From: Megascapheus bottae
Taxonomy: Eukaryota > Chordata > Mammalia > Rodentia > Geomyidae
Direction of reading: 5' to 3'
Length of the DNA: 64,000 nt
Assembly: GCA_024803745.1 (NCBI GenBank)
Contig: JANJXV010000013.1
Coordinates: forward strand, 56,644,102-56,708,101
Positions within the stretch are counted from its first letter, which is position 1, and the number at the start of each line of letters is the position of its first letter. Below, piece after piece: positions 9,090 to 20,075 of the stretch. The translations under genes were made by a program, and so were the position numbers. Below the pieces are notes generated by a model. The model worked only from the letters and a program-made list of their open reading frames with translations, was not told the DNA's origin and made no database searches.

Positions 9090-9960
9090 GTGGCCTTTGT
9101 TTGATCTGGCTGGGGATGAGGTGACTGAGTCAAGGGTCAGTCCCTCATCTAGGTGGCCCCAAGGTAGATTTCATTATTGTCCAGTGTTTTCTGCCCAGCC
9201 CTTCTCGAGGCTTCTGCCTCCCCTGTGCTGTGCTTCGACAGGTATGACCTCGCTGGTCAGTGGTGTGTGAGGAGCAGGGGTGTACGTAAGCAGAGCTGTG
9301 AGGCCTGGTCCCTGCTGTCTGTCATGGACAGGGCTGTTCCCTCCTGGAAGATGAGGCCAGCCAGAGATGCAACCTGCCAGCCCCTGTGCTGTCCAGCCAG
9401 GGCTAGTGTCCCTGGGAATCAGGCCCTGTTTGTTAGCCACCATGACAAGGCCATAGCTGACCAATACAGTTCCTTGTTTGGTGTCCGTTTCTCACTCTGG
9501 GGATGACAGCTGGAGTCCCATGACACCATGCAGTCCTGTGACACCATGCAGTCCTCTGGGGGAACCTGGTCCCCAGTGTCACAGGCAGGGGGACCTTCAA
9601 CAGGTGGGGCCTCGCAGGAGCCCCTCCTCATGTGTGGTGTGGCATCAGAAGGTACTGGGACCTCAGTCTCTCCCTGACCCTTTCCTGTGCCATGGCTTCC
9701 TCCTCTGTCATCAGGGCCTCACCAGAGCCAGGCAGGATCCATCATTGTGCCCTTGACCCTCCAGAATAGGGAGCTAAGCAGACGTCGCTTTAGAAACTCA
9801 CCCGGCCCCCAACATTTTGTTACAGTGACAGAATGTTGACTAAGACACCTGGACGGGTGTCTAGAAATTATTCTGCCGCTCCTGCAGCAGCTAGAACAAG
9901 CCTGTCATGTTTACAGAGGCTGGAGGCTGGCTGTCTCCACCTGTTCTCCCTCCCTCCCTT
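9090..9960. other. Intergenic unique sequence, no gene found
   Basis: No recognised repeat or coding exon. A short direct duplication, 'gacaccatgcagtcctgtgacaccatgcagtcc' in two adjacent parts, occurs at 9520-9553. Confidence 0.5.
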
Positions 9961-9984
9961 CCTCTCCCCCTCTTTTCTTCTTCC

Positions 9985-10215
9985 TCTTTTGCTGGTCATG
10001 GGACTTGAACTCTGGGCCTGGGTGCTGTCCCTGAGCTCTTCTGCCCAAGGCTACTGCCCTACCCCTGAGACACAGCACCACTTCTGGTTGTCTGGAGGTT
10101 GATTGGATATGAAAGTCTCACGGACTTTAGTGCCCGGGCTGGCTTTGAACCAGGATCCTCAGATCTCAGCCTCCTGAGTCGCTAGGATGACAGGTGTGAG
10201 CCACGATGCCTGGCT
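9985..10215 (-). mobile_element. 7SL-like/Geo composite SINE (minus)
   Basis: Tail, linker and 7SL-like head are all present on the minus strand. Similar pyrimidine-rich sequence (TCTTTTCTTCTTCC-like) lies on both sides, consistent with a target-site duplication. Confidence 0.85.
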
Positions 10216-10600
10216 TTCTTTTCTCTTCTTCCCTTTCCTTTTCTCTCTCCCTTCCTTCTTCCCTTCCTCCCCCCTTTCCCCACCTTCCTCCAGTGAGGGT
10301 GGGTGTGGCTCAGTGTTGGATCCCTTGCTTAGCAGGTGCCCAGCGCTGGGCTTCAGCCCTGTCCCAGCCCAGGAAGATAATCACCCTGTCTTGGGAGAGG
10401 ACAGGAGTTTCAGAGGCTGAACTGTCAGCCCATTTGAGATTCCCAGTCACTCATTCTGACATGGAGCCGTGCTCTGCGGCCCTGGGTTTGGGAGCAGGCG
10501 TCTGTGGACGCCCCAGGGTGGGCTACGTGGACAAGAGCAGAGTGGAAGTGGTCCAACCTCCTGCTTCCTTCTCCACAGGCCTCACCTCACATGAAGTCTT

Positions 10601-10884
10601 CTTCTTCTTCTTTTGCCAGTCCTGGGCTCGGGCTCAGGGCCTGAGTCTGTCTTTGGACTTTCTCAAGGCTAGAGCTCTACCACTTGAGCCTCAGCACCAC
10701 CTCCAGCTGCTGCTGCTGCTGCTGCTGCTTCTTCTTCTTCTTCTTCTTCTTCTTCTTCTTCTTCTTCTTCTTCTTCTTCTTCTTCTTCTTCTTCTTCTTC
10801 TTCTATATATGTGGTACTGAGGAATTGAACCCGGGCCTTCGTGCATACTAGGCAAGCACTCTACCACTAGGCCAACTCCCAGCC
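10601..10884 (-). mobile_element. ID-Geo dimeric SINE with expanded internal triplet repeat
   Basis: This is a normal minus-strand ID-Geo dimer. The linker between the two halves, usually a short T-rich 'ggcttttttctatgtatg', is replaced by (GCT)8 at 10706-10729 followed by about 25 TTC units at 10729-10803. Flanking 16-bp target-site duplications (10585-10600 and 10885-10900, one mismatch) define the insertion. Confidence 0.92.
10706..10803 (+). repeat. (GCT)8(TTC)25 triplet microsatellite
   Basis: Two adjacent triplet tracts total 98 bases inside a SINE linker. The TTC/GAA tract can form a triplex and the GCT/AGC tract can form hairpins. Confidence 0.97.
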
Positions 10885-11194
10885 CCTCACATGAATTCTT
10901 AAACAGGTCTTCCAGGCATGGCCTTGACCACTTTTCTCCCACGGTGTCTCACCTGCTCCAGTTATCTCTTGCCAGATCAAAACCATCCTGGAGCTTTGTG
11001 GTTGACAAGAGTGGCTTCATTTAGCCCTCTGATTACCAGTTGGGGATTTGGGGAGAGGTGGTGGGTGGCTTGGCTCAGCAAGGGTGGGGTCACTGGGCTG
11101 GGGTCCACGCCAAGATGGCTCTGCCACAGCTGGCAGAGGCGAGCACTGCCAGCCAGGCCCTTGGCAGCTTCCACGTGGTTTCCTTTCTTTCTTT

Positions 11195-11384
11195 TTGTGC
11201 TGCTACCAGGACTCGAGTTCTTGCTTAGTCTTTTCACGCGAGGCTGGAGTGCTACCACTGGAGCCACAGGTTCCCCGGAGCAAACAGTCTTACAGATTCC
11301 TCTGCCCAGGCTGACTTCCCACCTCGACCCTCAGATCTCAGTCTTGAGTAGCTGGCACTGTAGGTGTGATCACGGTGCCTGGCT
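11195..11384 (-). mobile_element. Diverged 7SL-like/Geo composite SINE (minus)
   Basis: Weak but collinear matches to the family occur: 'gagccacagg', 'cagtcttacagattcctctgcccaggctgac', 'ctcagatctcagtcttgagtagctgg', 'gatcacggtgcctggct'. Confidence 0.6.
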
Positions 11385-12040
11385 CCACTCTTCCCCAGGT
11401 CAGCCTGTCCTTACAGTGTGGCACAAGCTGGGATCCTCACAGGTCCTCTCTGGGGTCCCTAGAGGACACCACTCCTGCAGGCCTAGTCCAGGGTGGCAAC
11501 GTCATCTTGTCAAGGGAGACTCCTGAGCAGGCTTCTGAGTGCACCCCAGATTCTAGGGAGGGAATTTGGGGTGCTTCACTAGCATTGGGGGTTGCTGGAC
11601 AGCGGGACTCATGCAATGGTCTGTACATTCAAGATGGAGACTGCTGGTCTTCCTGGAGCATGACAACTGCATCCCATGCGTGACTCCCGGCTTGGCCCGT
11701 GAGGAAAGGGAAGACTGCGGCGGCAGGCAGAGGGCCTGGGGCACGCGTCTGTGCTCTCCTGCTGTGTGTCTGGTGAGAATATACATTGTATACCATGCCC
11801 ATGTTATGGACATAGCCTGTGTACTCTGGCACAACAGCTACTTTGTGAACTTTGTATCTGCTTTGTATCTGCCAGAAAGAGTTCTTCTGGAACCTGCAGA
11901 CACAGAAGGAGGTTAAGGCGCCAGTGAGGGCCTGTGGCTTAGCTCTGCCACCGTGGCCACATCTCTCCCTCTCTTGGATTGCTTCTCCTCTGCCCATGTG
12001 TCCTGGTTTGTAGTTTTTTTTTAAATCGGCTTTCTTTCTG
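11385..12040. other. Intergenic unique sequence
   Basis: No gene or repeat was recognised. Short open frames on both strands lack recognisable domains. Confidence 0.5.
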
Positions 12041-12355
12041 TTGTTCTTGTTGTTGTTGTTGAGCTCCTTGGGTTGGAACGCAGGGCTTTGTGTATGCTGG
12101 GTAGTTATTCTGCTGCGTGAGCCATGCCCCGGGCCTTCTCGTTTTGGTCATTTTCAGGACAGAGCCTTCTGTGTAGCCCTGGCTCACTTCCGGCTTCCTG
12201 CCGAGGCTCAGTCTGCAGGCATGCAGCATCACACTGAACCTCTTCGGTGCGGGCAGGGTCTTGGGACATTTTCCCTGGGTCGGCCTCTAGCTGCGTCTTG
12301 CCAGCCTCAGCCTCCTGTCCATCCCTAAGATGACAGGCGCACACCACCGTACCCG
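12041..12355 (-). mobile_element. Highly diverged SINE-like sequence
   Basis: A TTG-rich start, 'gggttggaacgcagggc' and a 3' part 'cagcctcctgtccatccctaagatgacaggcgcacaccac' fit an old 7SL-like SINE on the minus strand. The middle does not align well, so two overlapping elements are possible. Confidence 0.4.
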
Positions 12356-12698
12356 GACCGCCCTGTTTGTGTCCTGTCACCAGACTCTTATCCTGGGCGC
12401 CCAGAGCCAGGTCTGCACCAGGAGTCCAGTCCGGACAGGGGACGGGTGAGGCAGGCCGGGGGTCCCCCACGCTGCCCTGCCTCCACCAGCACTGTCCACA
12501 GCATCACTCCCCACTTACAGATGGCCTACAGTGAAGACCCTGGGATTTCTGTGCCACTTTGGGGTCTGATCAAAGAGCCTCAACTGTGGAAGAGTCCATT
12601 AATTACCCTGCTTCATTTGGAGGACTGTCCCTCCCAGGGGCTACCCTTACTTATCCTATATGCTTTCCTTCCCCGCCCCCCCGCACCTCATCTTGTAT

Positions 12699-12855
12699 GT
12701 TCCGGTTTTGGGGCTTGAACTCAGGGCCTATGCACTTTCCCTTAGCCTTTTCACTTAAGGCTGGCACTCTACCATTTAAACCACAGCTCCACTTCAGTCT
12801 TTTTACTGGGTCATTGGACATAAGAGACGCACAGATTTTCCTGCACCTCCAGCCC
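12699..12855 (-). mobile_element. Composite SINE tail fragment (minus)
   Basis: 'ggggcttgaactcagggcc', 'ccacagctccacttcag' and 'ggacataagagacgcacagattttcc' match the tail and linker of the composite SINE. The head is missing here. Confidence 0.65.
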
Positions 12856-12969
12856 CCCTCTGCACTGGTTACTTTCCAGACAGGTGTCTGTCTGTGCCTG
12901 GACTGCCATCCTCCTTCTTATGCATTCCCACTCCCGCCCCGCATTCCAGACATTGGTTGAGTCCCAGTC

Positions 12970-13075
12970 TCCCAAGCTTTCATGATTGTGCTGGCTCCAA
13001 ACTGCCACCTCCTTGTCTCTGCTTCTTCCCCAGTAGCTGGGATTACAGGCGTGAGCCCCAGTGCCCAGCTGGGGG
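12970..13075 (-). mobile_element. 7SL-like SINE head fragment (minus)
   Basis: 'cttccccagtagctgggattacaggcgtgagccccagtgcccagct' in sequence order is the B1/Alu-like head. It may be the missing head of the fragment ending at 12855, separated by about 115 unrelated bases. Confidence 0.6.
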
Positions 13076-13275
13076 AGGGGGTTCCTTCTGATGGTTGCAT
13101 GGGGCTTCCAGCCAACCCCAGCGTGCCACTCTCAGTTCTGCAAAACAAACAAACAAAAAGTCTAAGGCCAGACAGCAAGGTTACAAACCTGAGGCCACAG
13201 GGAAGCCAGAACTGGAGGCCACAGGATGCGCCTGGTGGGGCTGGGGTGGGGCAGGGATAAGAATGAGTGCACACA

Positions 13276-13490
13276 GGCTGGGAGTGTGGCCTAGTGGTAG
13301 AGTGTTTGCCTAGCATGCACGAAGACCCAGGTTCTATTCTTCAGTACCACATAGGAAAAAGTCAGAAGTGGTGCTGAGGCTCAAGTGGTAGAGCTCAAAA
13401 GCCCAAGGACAGTGCTCAGGCCCTGAGCTCAAGCCCAAGACTGGCCAAAAAAAAAAAAAAAAAAAAAAAAAAAAGAAAGAAAAAGAAAGA
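13276..13490 (+). mobile_element. ID-Geo dimeric SINE (plus, with poly-A)
   Basis: It starts 'ggctgggagtgtggcctag' (ID half, A-box-like 'tggcctagtggtagagtg'). It continues through a B-box-like 'ggttctattc' and the Geo half, and ends in about 28 A plus (GAAA)n. Near-identical 'aagaatgag' flanks lie at 13259 and 13491, consistent with a target-site duplication. Confidence 0.92.
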
Positions 13491-13499
13491 AAGAATGAG

Positions 13500-14765
13500 C
13501 GAAAGCAGGCACCGCCTCCCCCATGGTTCCTTTGTGGTCCAGGACACCACGAGGTAAGGGAATTTGGGGTTCTCCTTTCTATATCTCCAGGTCCTGGCCC
13601 TCAGTTCAAGGGCTGTGAGGTCCTTGTGTTGCTGAAGCTTTCCATCCAGAGCCACGTGTCTGACTAAATGGTGGAGAAGAGAGGAAGGAGGGAGCGGGAA
13701 GGGGAGGAGAGGAGGAGGAAGGAAGGAATACCAGTTAAATTCAGTCAGATGACTCCGCTTTTCTTCGGCCTTGTCTTTTGGTGGCTCACTTTAAGGGGTT
13801 TCTTTCCATTTTCTGCCTTCCATTTTGGGAAGCCAGGCCTGGGCAATGCCCCAGCCTTGTTGCTGCTTTGCTGGGCCCTGCCACCTTCCCCAGTGCCACA
13901 GGGTGAGAACAGCTTCCATGTGAGACCAGGCATCCCCGCTCCCTGCCTAGGTCCCTTCCAGAAGCAGCACGAGCAGATGCTACCTCTGAGGGGAAAAGTA
14001 CTGGACACAGAGTAGTGGACAGGCGAAACACACAGGGGAGGCCAGGCCCTAGAGAAGGTGACTCCTCCAGCAGGGACAGCCCTGTCTCTGGTAGAGAGCT
14101 CCAGGAAGGTGGAAGGAAGTGGAGGTGGTGAGGGAATTGCACAGAAAGGACAGAACCCTCTGAACTGGCCTCAGGGTGCGGTACTAGGAAACCAGCCACG
14201 CAGCCACACCACACGGCCACGGCAGGCAGCCACGGCAGACAGCCACGGCACATGGCCACGGCACACAGCCACGGCAAGCGTCCTGGGTTGGAGTCACTGG
14301 AGGTCAGAAATACCCAAGCAGGAAATGAGATGCAAGTTGTAAAAGACATCAAAGGAAATGGAAAAACATTCTTCTAATATGTCAGGGAGGGAGAGGCGGG
14401 TTGGCCTTTTATTAGGGATGGGGGAGGTGAGGTTAGAGATGGCACTCCATGCCAGCCACAGCCACAGTCCAGGACACCTCGGGCGAGAGGCTGCCCTCAG
14501 GCCTCTGCTGTCCAGCCGGTTGCTGCAGGCAGGGCACTCGGGGACCAGTGAGTGTGCGGCGGGCAGCCAGCTTGAGGCTGGTGTTGGCAGGACCCTGGGA
14601 ACTGAATGCAGCCTTTTCCTGGAAGAAAATCCCAGCAGGCTCCGGGTGCCAACACGTGAAGAGACGGAGGGCACGGGGCTGCCAAGCTCTGCTCTCTCCA
14701 GTGCAGGCTGCAAGAGGAGGAGGGTGGCTGCATTTCTGTCCACAGTCCCGTCCCTCTGCTCTGCC
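13500..14765. other. Intergenic sequence, no gene found
   Basis: This is mostly unique sequence. It includes a GA-rich patch (13676-13735) and the short tandem repeat at about 14193-14280. Confidence 0.5.
14193..14280 (+). repeat. Short tandem array of GCCACGGCA-type units
   Basis: About six units of 13-15 bases share the core 'gccacggca', with variable spacers (ggcag, gacag, catg, cacag). Confidence 0.8.
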
Positions 14766-14897
14766 ACCCGTTCCCACCTCCCCTCTCCCCCCTTCTCCCC
14801 TCTTTCTCCTCCCCTCTCCCCTCTCTCCTCCCTCTCTCCCTCCCCTCTCACCTCCCTCTTCCCTCTCCTCTCCTCTGTCCTCCCTTTTCCCCTCCCA
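14766..14897 (+). repeat. Polypyrimidine (CT-rich) tract
   Basis: About 130 bases are almost purely C and T (CTCCCCT-type units). This homopurine/homopyrimidine sequence could form H-DNA. Confidence 0.9.
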
Positions 14898-15125
14898 GCT
14901 TGCACCCGTGCTGGGTTTGGAACGCAGAGTCTTGGTGCTATCCCTGAGCTTTTTTCTCAAAGCTGGTCTCTACCACTTGAGCCACAGCTCTGCTTCCTGC
15001 CTTTTGCTTGCTCATTGGCGATAAGAGTCTCACAGCTTTCCTGGCAGGCTGACTTCAAAGCTTGACCCTCAGATCTCAGCCTCCTGAGTAGTTGGGGTTA
15101 CAGGTGTGTGCCACTGGCGCTGGCC
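14898..15125 (-). mobile_element. 7SL-like/Geo composite SINE (minus)
   Basis: 'gagccacagctctgcttcc', 'ggcgataagagtctcacagc' and 'cagcctcctgagtagttggggttacaggtgtg' occur in family order. Confidence 0.8.
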
Positions 15126-15880
15126 TCACCCTTCTCTCTTGCCCACCGGAGCTTAGCTGTTTAACTATGGCCCTTCTTCCTGTGCCTGAAAAGGGCACCT
15201 TAGTGTTGGTGGCTCTGGGTGGCACCTGCCCACTTTCTGCCCACTCTGCCCACTAGGGAGCTCCTTGGCCATCCAGTTTGGGAATCTAGACTACCAGGGA
15301 CCAGAGCCCTCACCTCGGCCTCGGGAGATCTGCAGGACAGGAGTGGGTCCAGCCTCCCTCCCCCTCCCCCATGGCCTCGAGGCTCCCCAGGCTGAACTCT
15401 GGGAGCCAGTGGACAGGGAGGAGTGGGAGCCCGGGGGCTGGACCCCAGACAGGGAGGGCAGTTTCAGCTCCACTGCAGGGCTGTTCCCTGGGGCTCTGTG
15501 CCAAGGCAGCCCTGGCCCGCGCAGGTGGGTGGCGCTGTGTTCCCCAGCCTGGGGGGGGGGCGAGGGGCTGAGGGGAGACCCGGTTGCTTGGAGGGGGGGG
15601 CGTCAGTTGCTTTTTGCAGGCTCCTAACACTATAAACAGCAGGGGCAGGAACGACTTGGGTTCAAAGTTCAAGAATCTGCTTCACAGGAAGCCCAGTGCC
15701 ACCCCCCCCCTCCCGCGGGTCCAGCGATGCCCGAAGCTGTGGGGGGTGGAGTGGGGGGTGGCAGGGCCGCCTGGGGACCCTGTGCCTGGCCAGGGACATG
15801 GAGGGCGCGCTGGCGCTGTGGCCAGCCACCTTGCCTGGACAGACGGACGCAGGGGCAGAGAGGAGATGGACAGGAGATGA
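15126..15880. other. Intergenic GC-rich sequence, no gene found
   Basis: GC rises from about 15,250. G-runs occur at 15549-15600. No coding structure was recognised. Confidence 0.5.
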
Positions 15881-16640
15881 GCCGAGCCACCCCTGCCAGT
15901 GGCCGTGGCCGCGCTGAGACCCGGGCCTGCAGGGAGGGGCGGGAAGGCAGCTGGACTCGCGGCGATTTATGGGCCTTTCAGGAGAGCAGGTGCCGCCGCC
16001 ATTGTCCCTCCGGCTTCACAATGGGGCTGCTGCAGCCGCAGAGCCGGCCCCCGCCGCGCCCGAGGCCTGCCTGGGCGCGATGGCCCCGGGGCGGCCGGGC
16101 CAGGCTGGGGGCTGTGGGCCGGAGCTGCCCACTGCGCGTCCCGGCCGTGCGCCCGCGTCTGCGGGGAGCTGCAGTCCCGGTCCCGTGCGCCCCAGCCCGG
16201 CGGAACGGCCGGCGCCCCGAGGGTGCGCCTGCCTGCTCCTCCGGGCCGTTGGGCACCCGGGTCCGCCAGGCTGGCACGGCCCGCGCCGCCGCGTCCCGGT
16301 TGCACACACAGGAGCCCATTCTTCCCGGCTCCGCGCAACCATATGGCAAATCCCCGACGCCACAGCAGCCCCGCCCAGGCAGCCCCAGAATGTCCCGCAA
16401 CGGGGAACAATCGCAACAGTGTTCCTGGCCATTACCGATGCGGACGGGCGAGAAAAAAATCATTTAACTCCGAGAGATAGCCAGCTAATTCCCAACCATA
16501 TGTGAGCCCGAATTCAAAGCCGAGCCGGCCGGAGTTCATTCTGAGTCCCGGCGACTTTATTAGGTACAGAGGAGACAGATGTCCCGACACACACGCATCA
16601 CAGAAAGTCGTGTCCCGGAGTTCTTGAAAACCAGGGGAGA
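15880..16640. promoter_or_regulatory. CpG-rich, conserved-looking regulatory segment between CDKN1C and KCNQ1
   Basis: A repeat-free block is CpG-dense at 15890-16330 and then turns AT-mixed (16320-16640). It contains 'ccgccgccattgtcc' (YY1/SOX-like), 'cacaatgggg', two 'aaccatatg' E-box-like sites (16338 and 16495) and 'aacaatcgcaacagtg'. Its position roughly 12 kb beyond the CDKN1C 3' end is close to where the human non-coding gene KCNQ1DN lies. Correspondence is possible but unproven, as no exon was identified. Confidence 0.45.
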
Positions 16641-16974
16641 GATCTTTAAACATTAAAGACCCAGCCCCCTGATGGACTGGGCCGGGGTCCCTCTGGGAGC
16701 AGGAAGCAGGAATTAGCCAGCCGGCAAGGCCAGCCCCCATCAGGCCTGGCTGGCTGGGGAGGGGCTGCCCTCCCCTCCCCTCCCTCTGGACTCAGGTGCT
16801 CAGAACAGGGGAGCAACAAAGGGCTTGCCTCTGCTGCTGCCCCTGTGGCCTCCTCCGTGGGCTCACAGGGCCCCTCTGCTTTATGGCTCCTCCAGGGCTG
16901 AGTGCTGTGGCTCTCGTGATTACCCCAGGGCACCAGTGTGGAGGGGCTGTCTGGTTACCCTGGTCGGCTCAGCA

Positions 16975-17049
16975 AGCCTGGCACACAATAGGTCTTCCTT
17001 TGGTTTGACTGAATGAATGACTCAGTGAATGAATGAATGAATGAATGAG
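16975..17049 (+). repeat. MIR-like fragment ending in (GAAT)n
   Basis: 'cctggcacacaataggtc' resembles the MIR 3' core. It is followed by 'gactgaatgaatgactcagtgaatgaatgaatgaatgaatg', a GAAT tetranucleotide run at 17011-17047. Confidence 0.6.
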
Positions 17050-17099
17050 CCACCGTGGCAGCCTAAGGAAGGATAAAAAGGAAAATCCCCTGGGGTGAT

Positions 17100-17790
17100 G
17101 GTGGGCTGGGACAATGGCAGAGGTGGTTTCTTTACCAGAAAAGAGCCTCTGGCCACGAGCCTCCAATTCTTTGCGAGGACAGAAAAGGAGAAAGCTCGTT
17201 AGAGGGACTGGAAAAAAAACTTTCTGTTTTCCCTGCAATGCAATTATGTTCCAGCTTTTCCTCCTTGTTATTCTTTTAAGCCAAATGTCTGAATAAAAGG
17301 ATTATTTCCCCCCCCCCCCCCCCGCCCTCTCCTCCCCCTACCTCAGGACTGACCGTGGGGCTATTAGCAGGCGGGGGCCATGGCTAGATTAACTGTGGCT
17401 CGTGGTTTCCGAGTTTCTTCTGTGTATGTAAGTGAGGTCAGCTGCTGTTCAATTGTCGCAGCATATATGTTTGAAAATTTAAATATTTCAATCAAAGGAA
17501 AAAGGGCGGATTTGCATTTTTGCCCAACCAGCAGCAGGCCACAGCCCCCAGCAGCCCCCCCCCCATGGGGACATTTATTTCAATCAGAATGAATTGTCTC
17601 CTGGCCTCTCTGGAGGAGGGGTGTGCAGGGAAAGGCAGTCCCAGGTCTCCCTTTTGTTTCTTCTGCTTTTGTTTTCAGCCAGCCCCCACGAGGGAGGGTG
17701 TTTTCGGAAGCTTAGGGACTGACTTTGGTTTGAAGGATATAAAGAAACTCCCAGAAACCTCTCTGGCACAAAAGGGAAATTTAATTGAAC
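17100..17790. promoter_or_regulatory. Candidate conserved non-coding element (AT-rich, repeat-free)
   Basis: AT-rich, low-CpG sequence free of SINEs lies within GC-rich DNA. It includes 'gcaatgcaattatgttcc', a perfect octamer ATTTGCAT (17510-17517), 'gaaaatttaaatatttcaatcaaagg', and repeated 'atttcaatca' motifs (17483 and 17576). A poly-C run (about 17308-17323) divides it. No coding potential is apparent. Confidence 0.4.
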
Positions 17791-18009
17791 GTGGGCCGGT
17801 GACAGAACAGATAGGAGGGAGGCCTGATGCCATGTACAGGGCCAAAGCTCTATCTCCAGCTGGTGTGGGTCAGGTGGTGTTGTGGGGGAGGCGGGGACGT
17901 GGCTTGTCCTTCAGACAGGGCCCTGTCTGCGCCCGCCTGGCTTTGGAAGGTAGCGTTTTGGGATTCCCAACTTTTTTGCTTCAGGCTTAGGTGTTGGCAT
18001 GACGTGTGT

Positions 18010-18115
18010 GTGTGTGCTGGTCCTGGGGACTTGAACTCTGGGCTGGGCACTGTCCCTGAGCTGTTTTGCTCAAGGCTAGTGCTCTATTTGAGCCACAGGG
18101 CCATGCTCCCGGGCC
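18010..18115 (-). mobile_element. Composite SINE tail fragment (minus)
   Basis: 'gacttgaactctgggctggg', 'ctcaaggctagtgctctatttgagccacaggg' match the Geo-like tail. The rest is lost or diverged. Confidence 0.65.
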
Positions 18116-18265
18116 TGAGGTGGGAGGTGAGACCATGGCGTCACAGGCTGGCTTCCTCGGACTGCTCCTGTGCCATGCAAGGTGTGTCTTCTCTCCATGT
18201 CCTTAGGTGGTTGCCTTTGATGTGTCTTTGTCTGCATCTCTTCTTTGTATACGTCCCCAGTTAGA

Positions 18266-18460
18266 GCTAGCTGGGTGTTCGGTAACCCTAGCAACTCAGG
18301 AGGCTGAGACCCGAGGACCACGATTCAAAGCTACATAGGCCAGAAAAGTCTGAGACCCTTATTTCCAAGTAAGCACCAAAAAGCTGGATGGGGAGCTGTG
18401 GCCCAAGTGGTCGAGCTCCCAGGCCCTGAGGTCAAGCCCTGAGTCCAGCAGAACACAGTC
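18266..18460 (+). mobile_element. 7SL-like/Geo composite SINE (plus)
   Basis: 'agctgggtgttcggtaaccctagcaactcaggaggctgag' in two parts, 'gacccttatttccaagtaagcacc' and 'gaggtcaagccctgag' occur in family order. Confidence 0.75.
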
Positions 18461-18787
18461 AGATCCCATGAGGGCCCAATTGGGTGACCTCATGAAAATA
18501 CACTTTCCAAATACACGCCCTCTTTCCACTCCTGCTCTGAGCGACTGGGCTCAGGGAGCAACTCAGCTGATGCAGAGGCAGTGGGCTTCCAACTTGGGGC
18601 TCCTGTCCTGTGGCCTAGGATGTCCAGTGCGGAGCTTGGCTGTCCAGCCCGGGGCCTGGCTGTGCAGGTCAGAGGGGGCCAGGATATGGTTCCTGCTGTG
18701 GTGTGCACTGCCCATCACCTTGGGATTCTTGCCCTCCTCACTCATGTCCCCTCCTCTTTGGGCATGCTGATCTCCAAAGGCCAGAGC

Positions 18788-19012
18788 AAGTCAGGCAATG
18801 GTGGCTGAATCCCAGCTACTCAGGAGGCTGAGGTCTGAGGAGTCTGGTTCAAAGCCAGCATGTGGAGAGAAGTCTGTGAGATTCCTATCTCCAGTGAACC
18901 AGCGAGAAGCCAGAAATGGAGCTGTGCCTCAAGTGGTAGAGTGCCAGCCTTGAGGGAGAAAGCTAAGGAAAACAGGAGGCCCTGAGTTCAAACCCGAGTA
19001 CTGCTAGTACTG

Positions 19013-19054
<42 letters not shown>
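18788..19054 (+). mobile_element. 7SL-like/Geo composite SINE with (CA)n tail (plus)
   Basis: The head 'atcccagctactcaggaggctgag', linker 'gattcctatctccagtgaacc' and tail 'gtgcctcaagtggtagagtg' are followed by about 40 bases of CA (19015-19054). Confidence 0.85.
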
Positions 19055-19057
<3 letters not shown>

Positions 19058-20075
19058 CACTTGAAGATCTTTTGAAAGTGGCCACAGAATTGAGAGAGGA
19101 AAGCCAACAGAGGTATCTTCAGGCTAGTGTCTCTTTATCCTGTCTGATTCTCCCTCCTCTTTCCTGCACCTACCTTCTCTTCCCTCTCTTTACCATTTTA
19201 GTTCTCCTTCCCAATCCTTTTCCCCTAGCTACAAGTTCCTAAATCCAAGGAAGAGCCTTGCAGGGACTGAGGAAACTGCCACTGCCCTGCTCTCTGCGTT
19301 GTTGGGCTGCCGTCTGGGTATGGGGCTAGCTCCCGAGCCTTTGTCTGCCTGTGTCATGGTAAGCAAAATGCTGACCCATCTCTCCAGCAAGGCAAGAAGG
19401 AGCTAATGAAAGTGGCTGGAAAAACACCCCAGGCATTTAAAAAATGTCACGTAATTGCAAAATAATAACGATAACAACAATCTACCTTGGAAGTTTGCTG
19501 GGAATGAGAGCAGGCCCGAGTGGAATCCGTCCAAGCCGGTTTAGTTACTGAGGTGCCCCAGGACTCTGTTCTGAGGGGGCCCTCTCTGAGGCATCCAGGC
19601 ACTGGACTTCGGGGCTGGGCTGGGGCTGGGGGCTCCACTGAGGGCTGGGGTCCAACTCAGAGCATGGATGCTGTGAGCTGCAGATCAAACTCCTGGCAAG
19701 AGAAGGGTGGTTATTATTATTATTTTTTTAATTCTCCAAGTGGAAATATGTGCACAACAAAAAGAAAAAGGCAACACAGAGATGCAAAGTAAAAAGCCCA
19801 AGGTAGACACGTCCACAGAGAGCCAGGGCAGCCGGGCGCCTGCACAGTGTCACATTGTGAGACTTTTACTTTTTAGGTCAAAAGCACATATTTTGAAGCA
19901 CCAAGACACGTGTGCACAGACTCACGGGTGTGTAACACAGAACTGCTTTGCCTTTTGAAGTGGTCACGTCTTTATAAACCCACTATAAATTGAGAATAAA
20001 ACATCAGAAGCCTCCAACACCTGATACGCCTGACCTACAGAATGCCTTAGCTTCGTCTCACCTGTCTTATTTCTT
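19055..20075. other. Intergenic sequence, no gene found
   Basis: AT-richer in places (19440-19490, 19705-19740, which includes a TTA run). No repeat family or coding exon was recognised. Confidence 0.5.

Noticed and set aside
10206..10820. Frame with a long poly-Leu tail
   Set aside because: The Leu run is the translation of a CTT/CTG triplet microsatellite inside a SINE.
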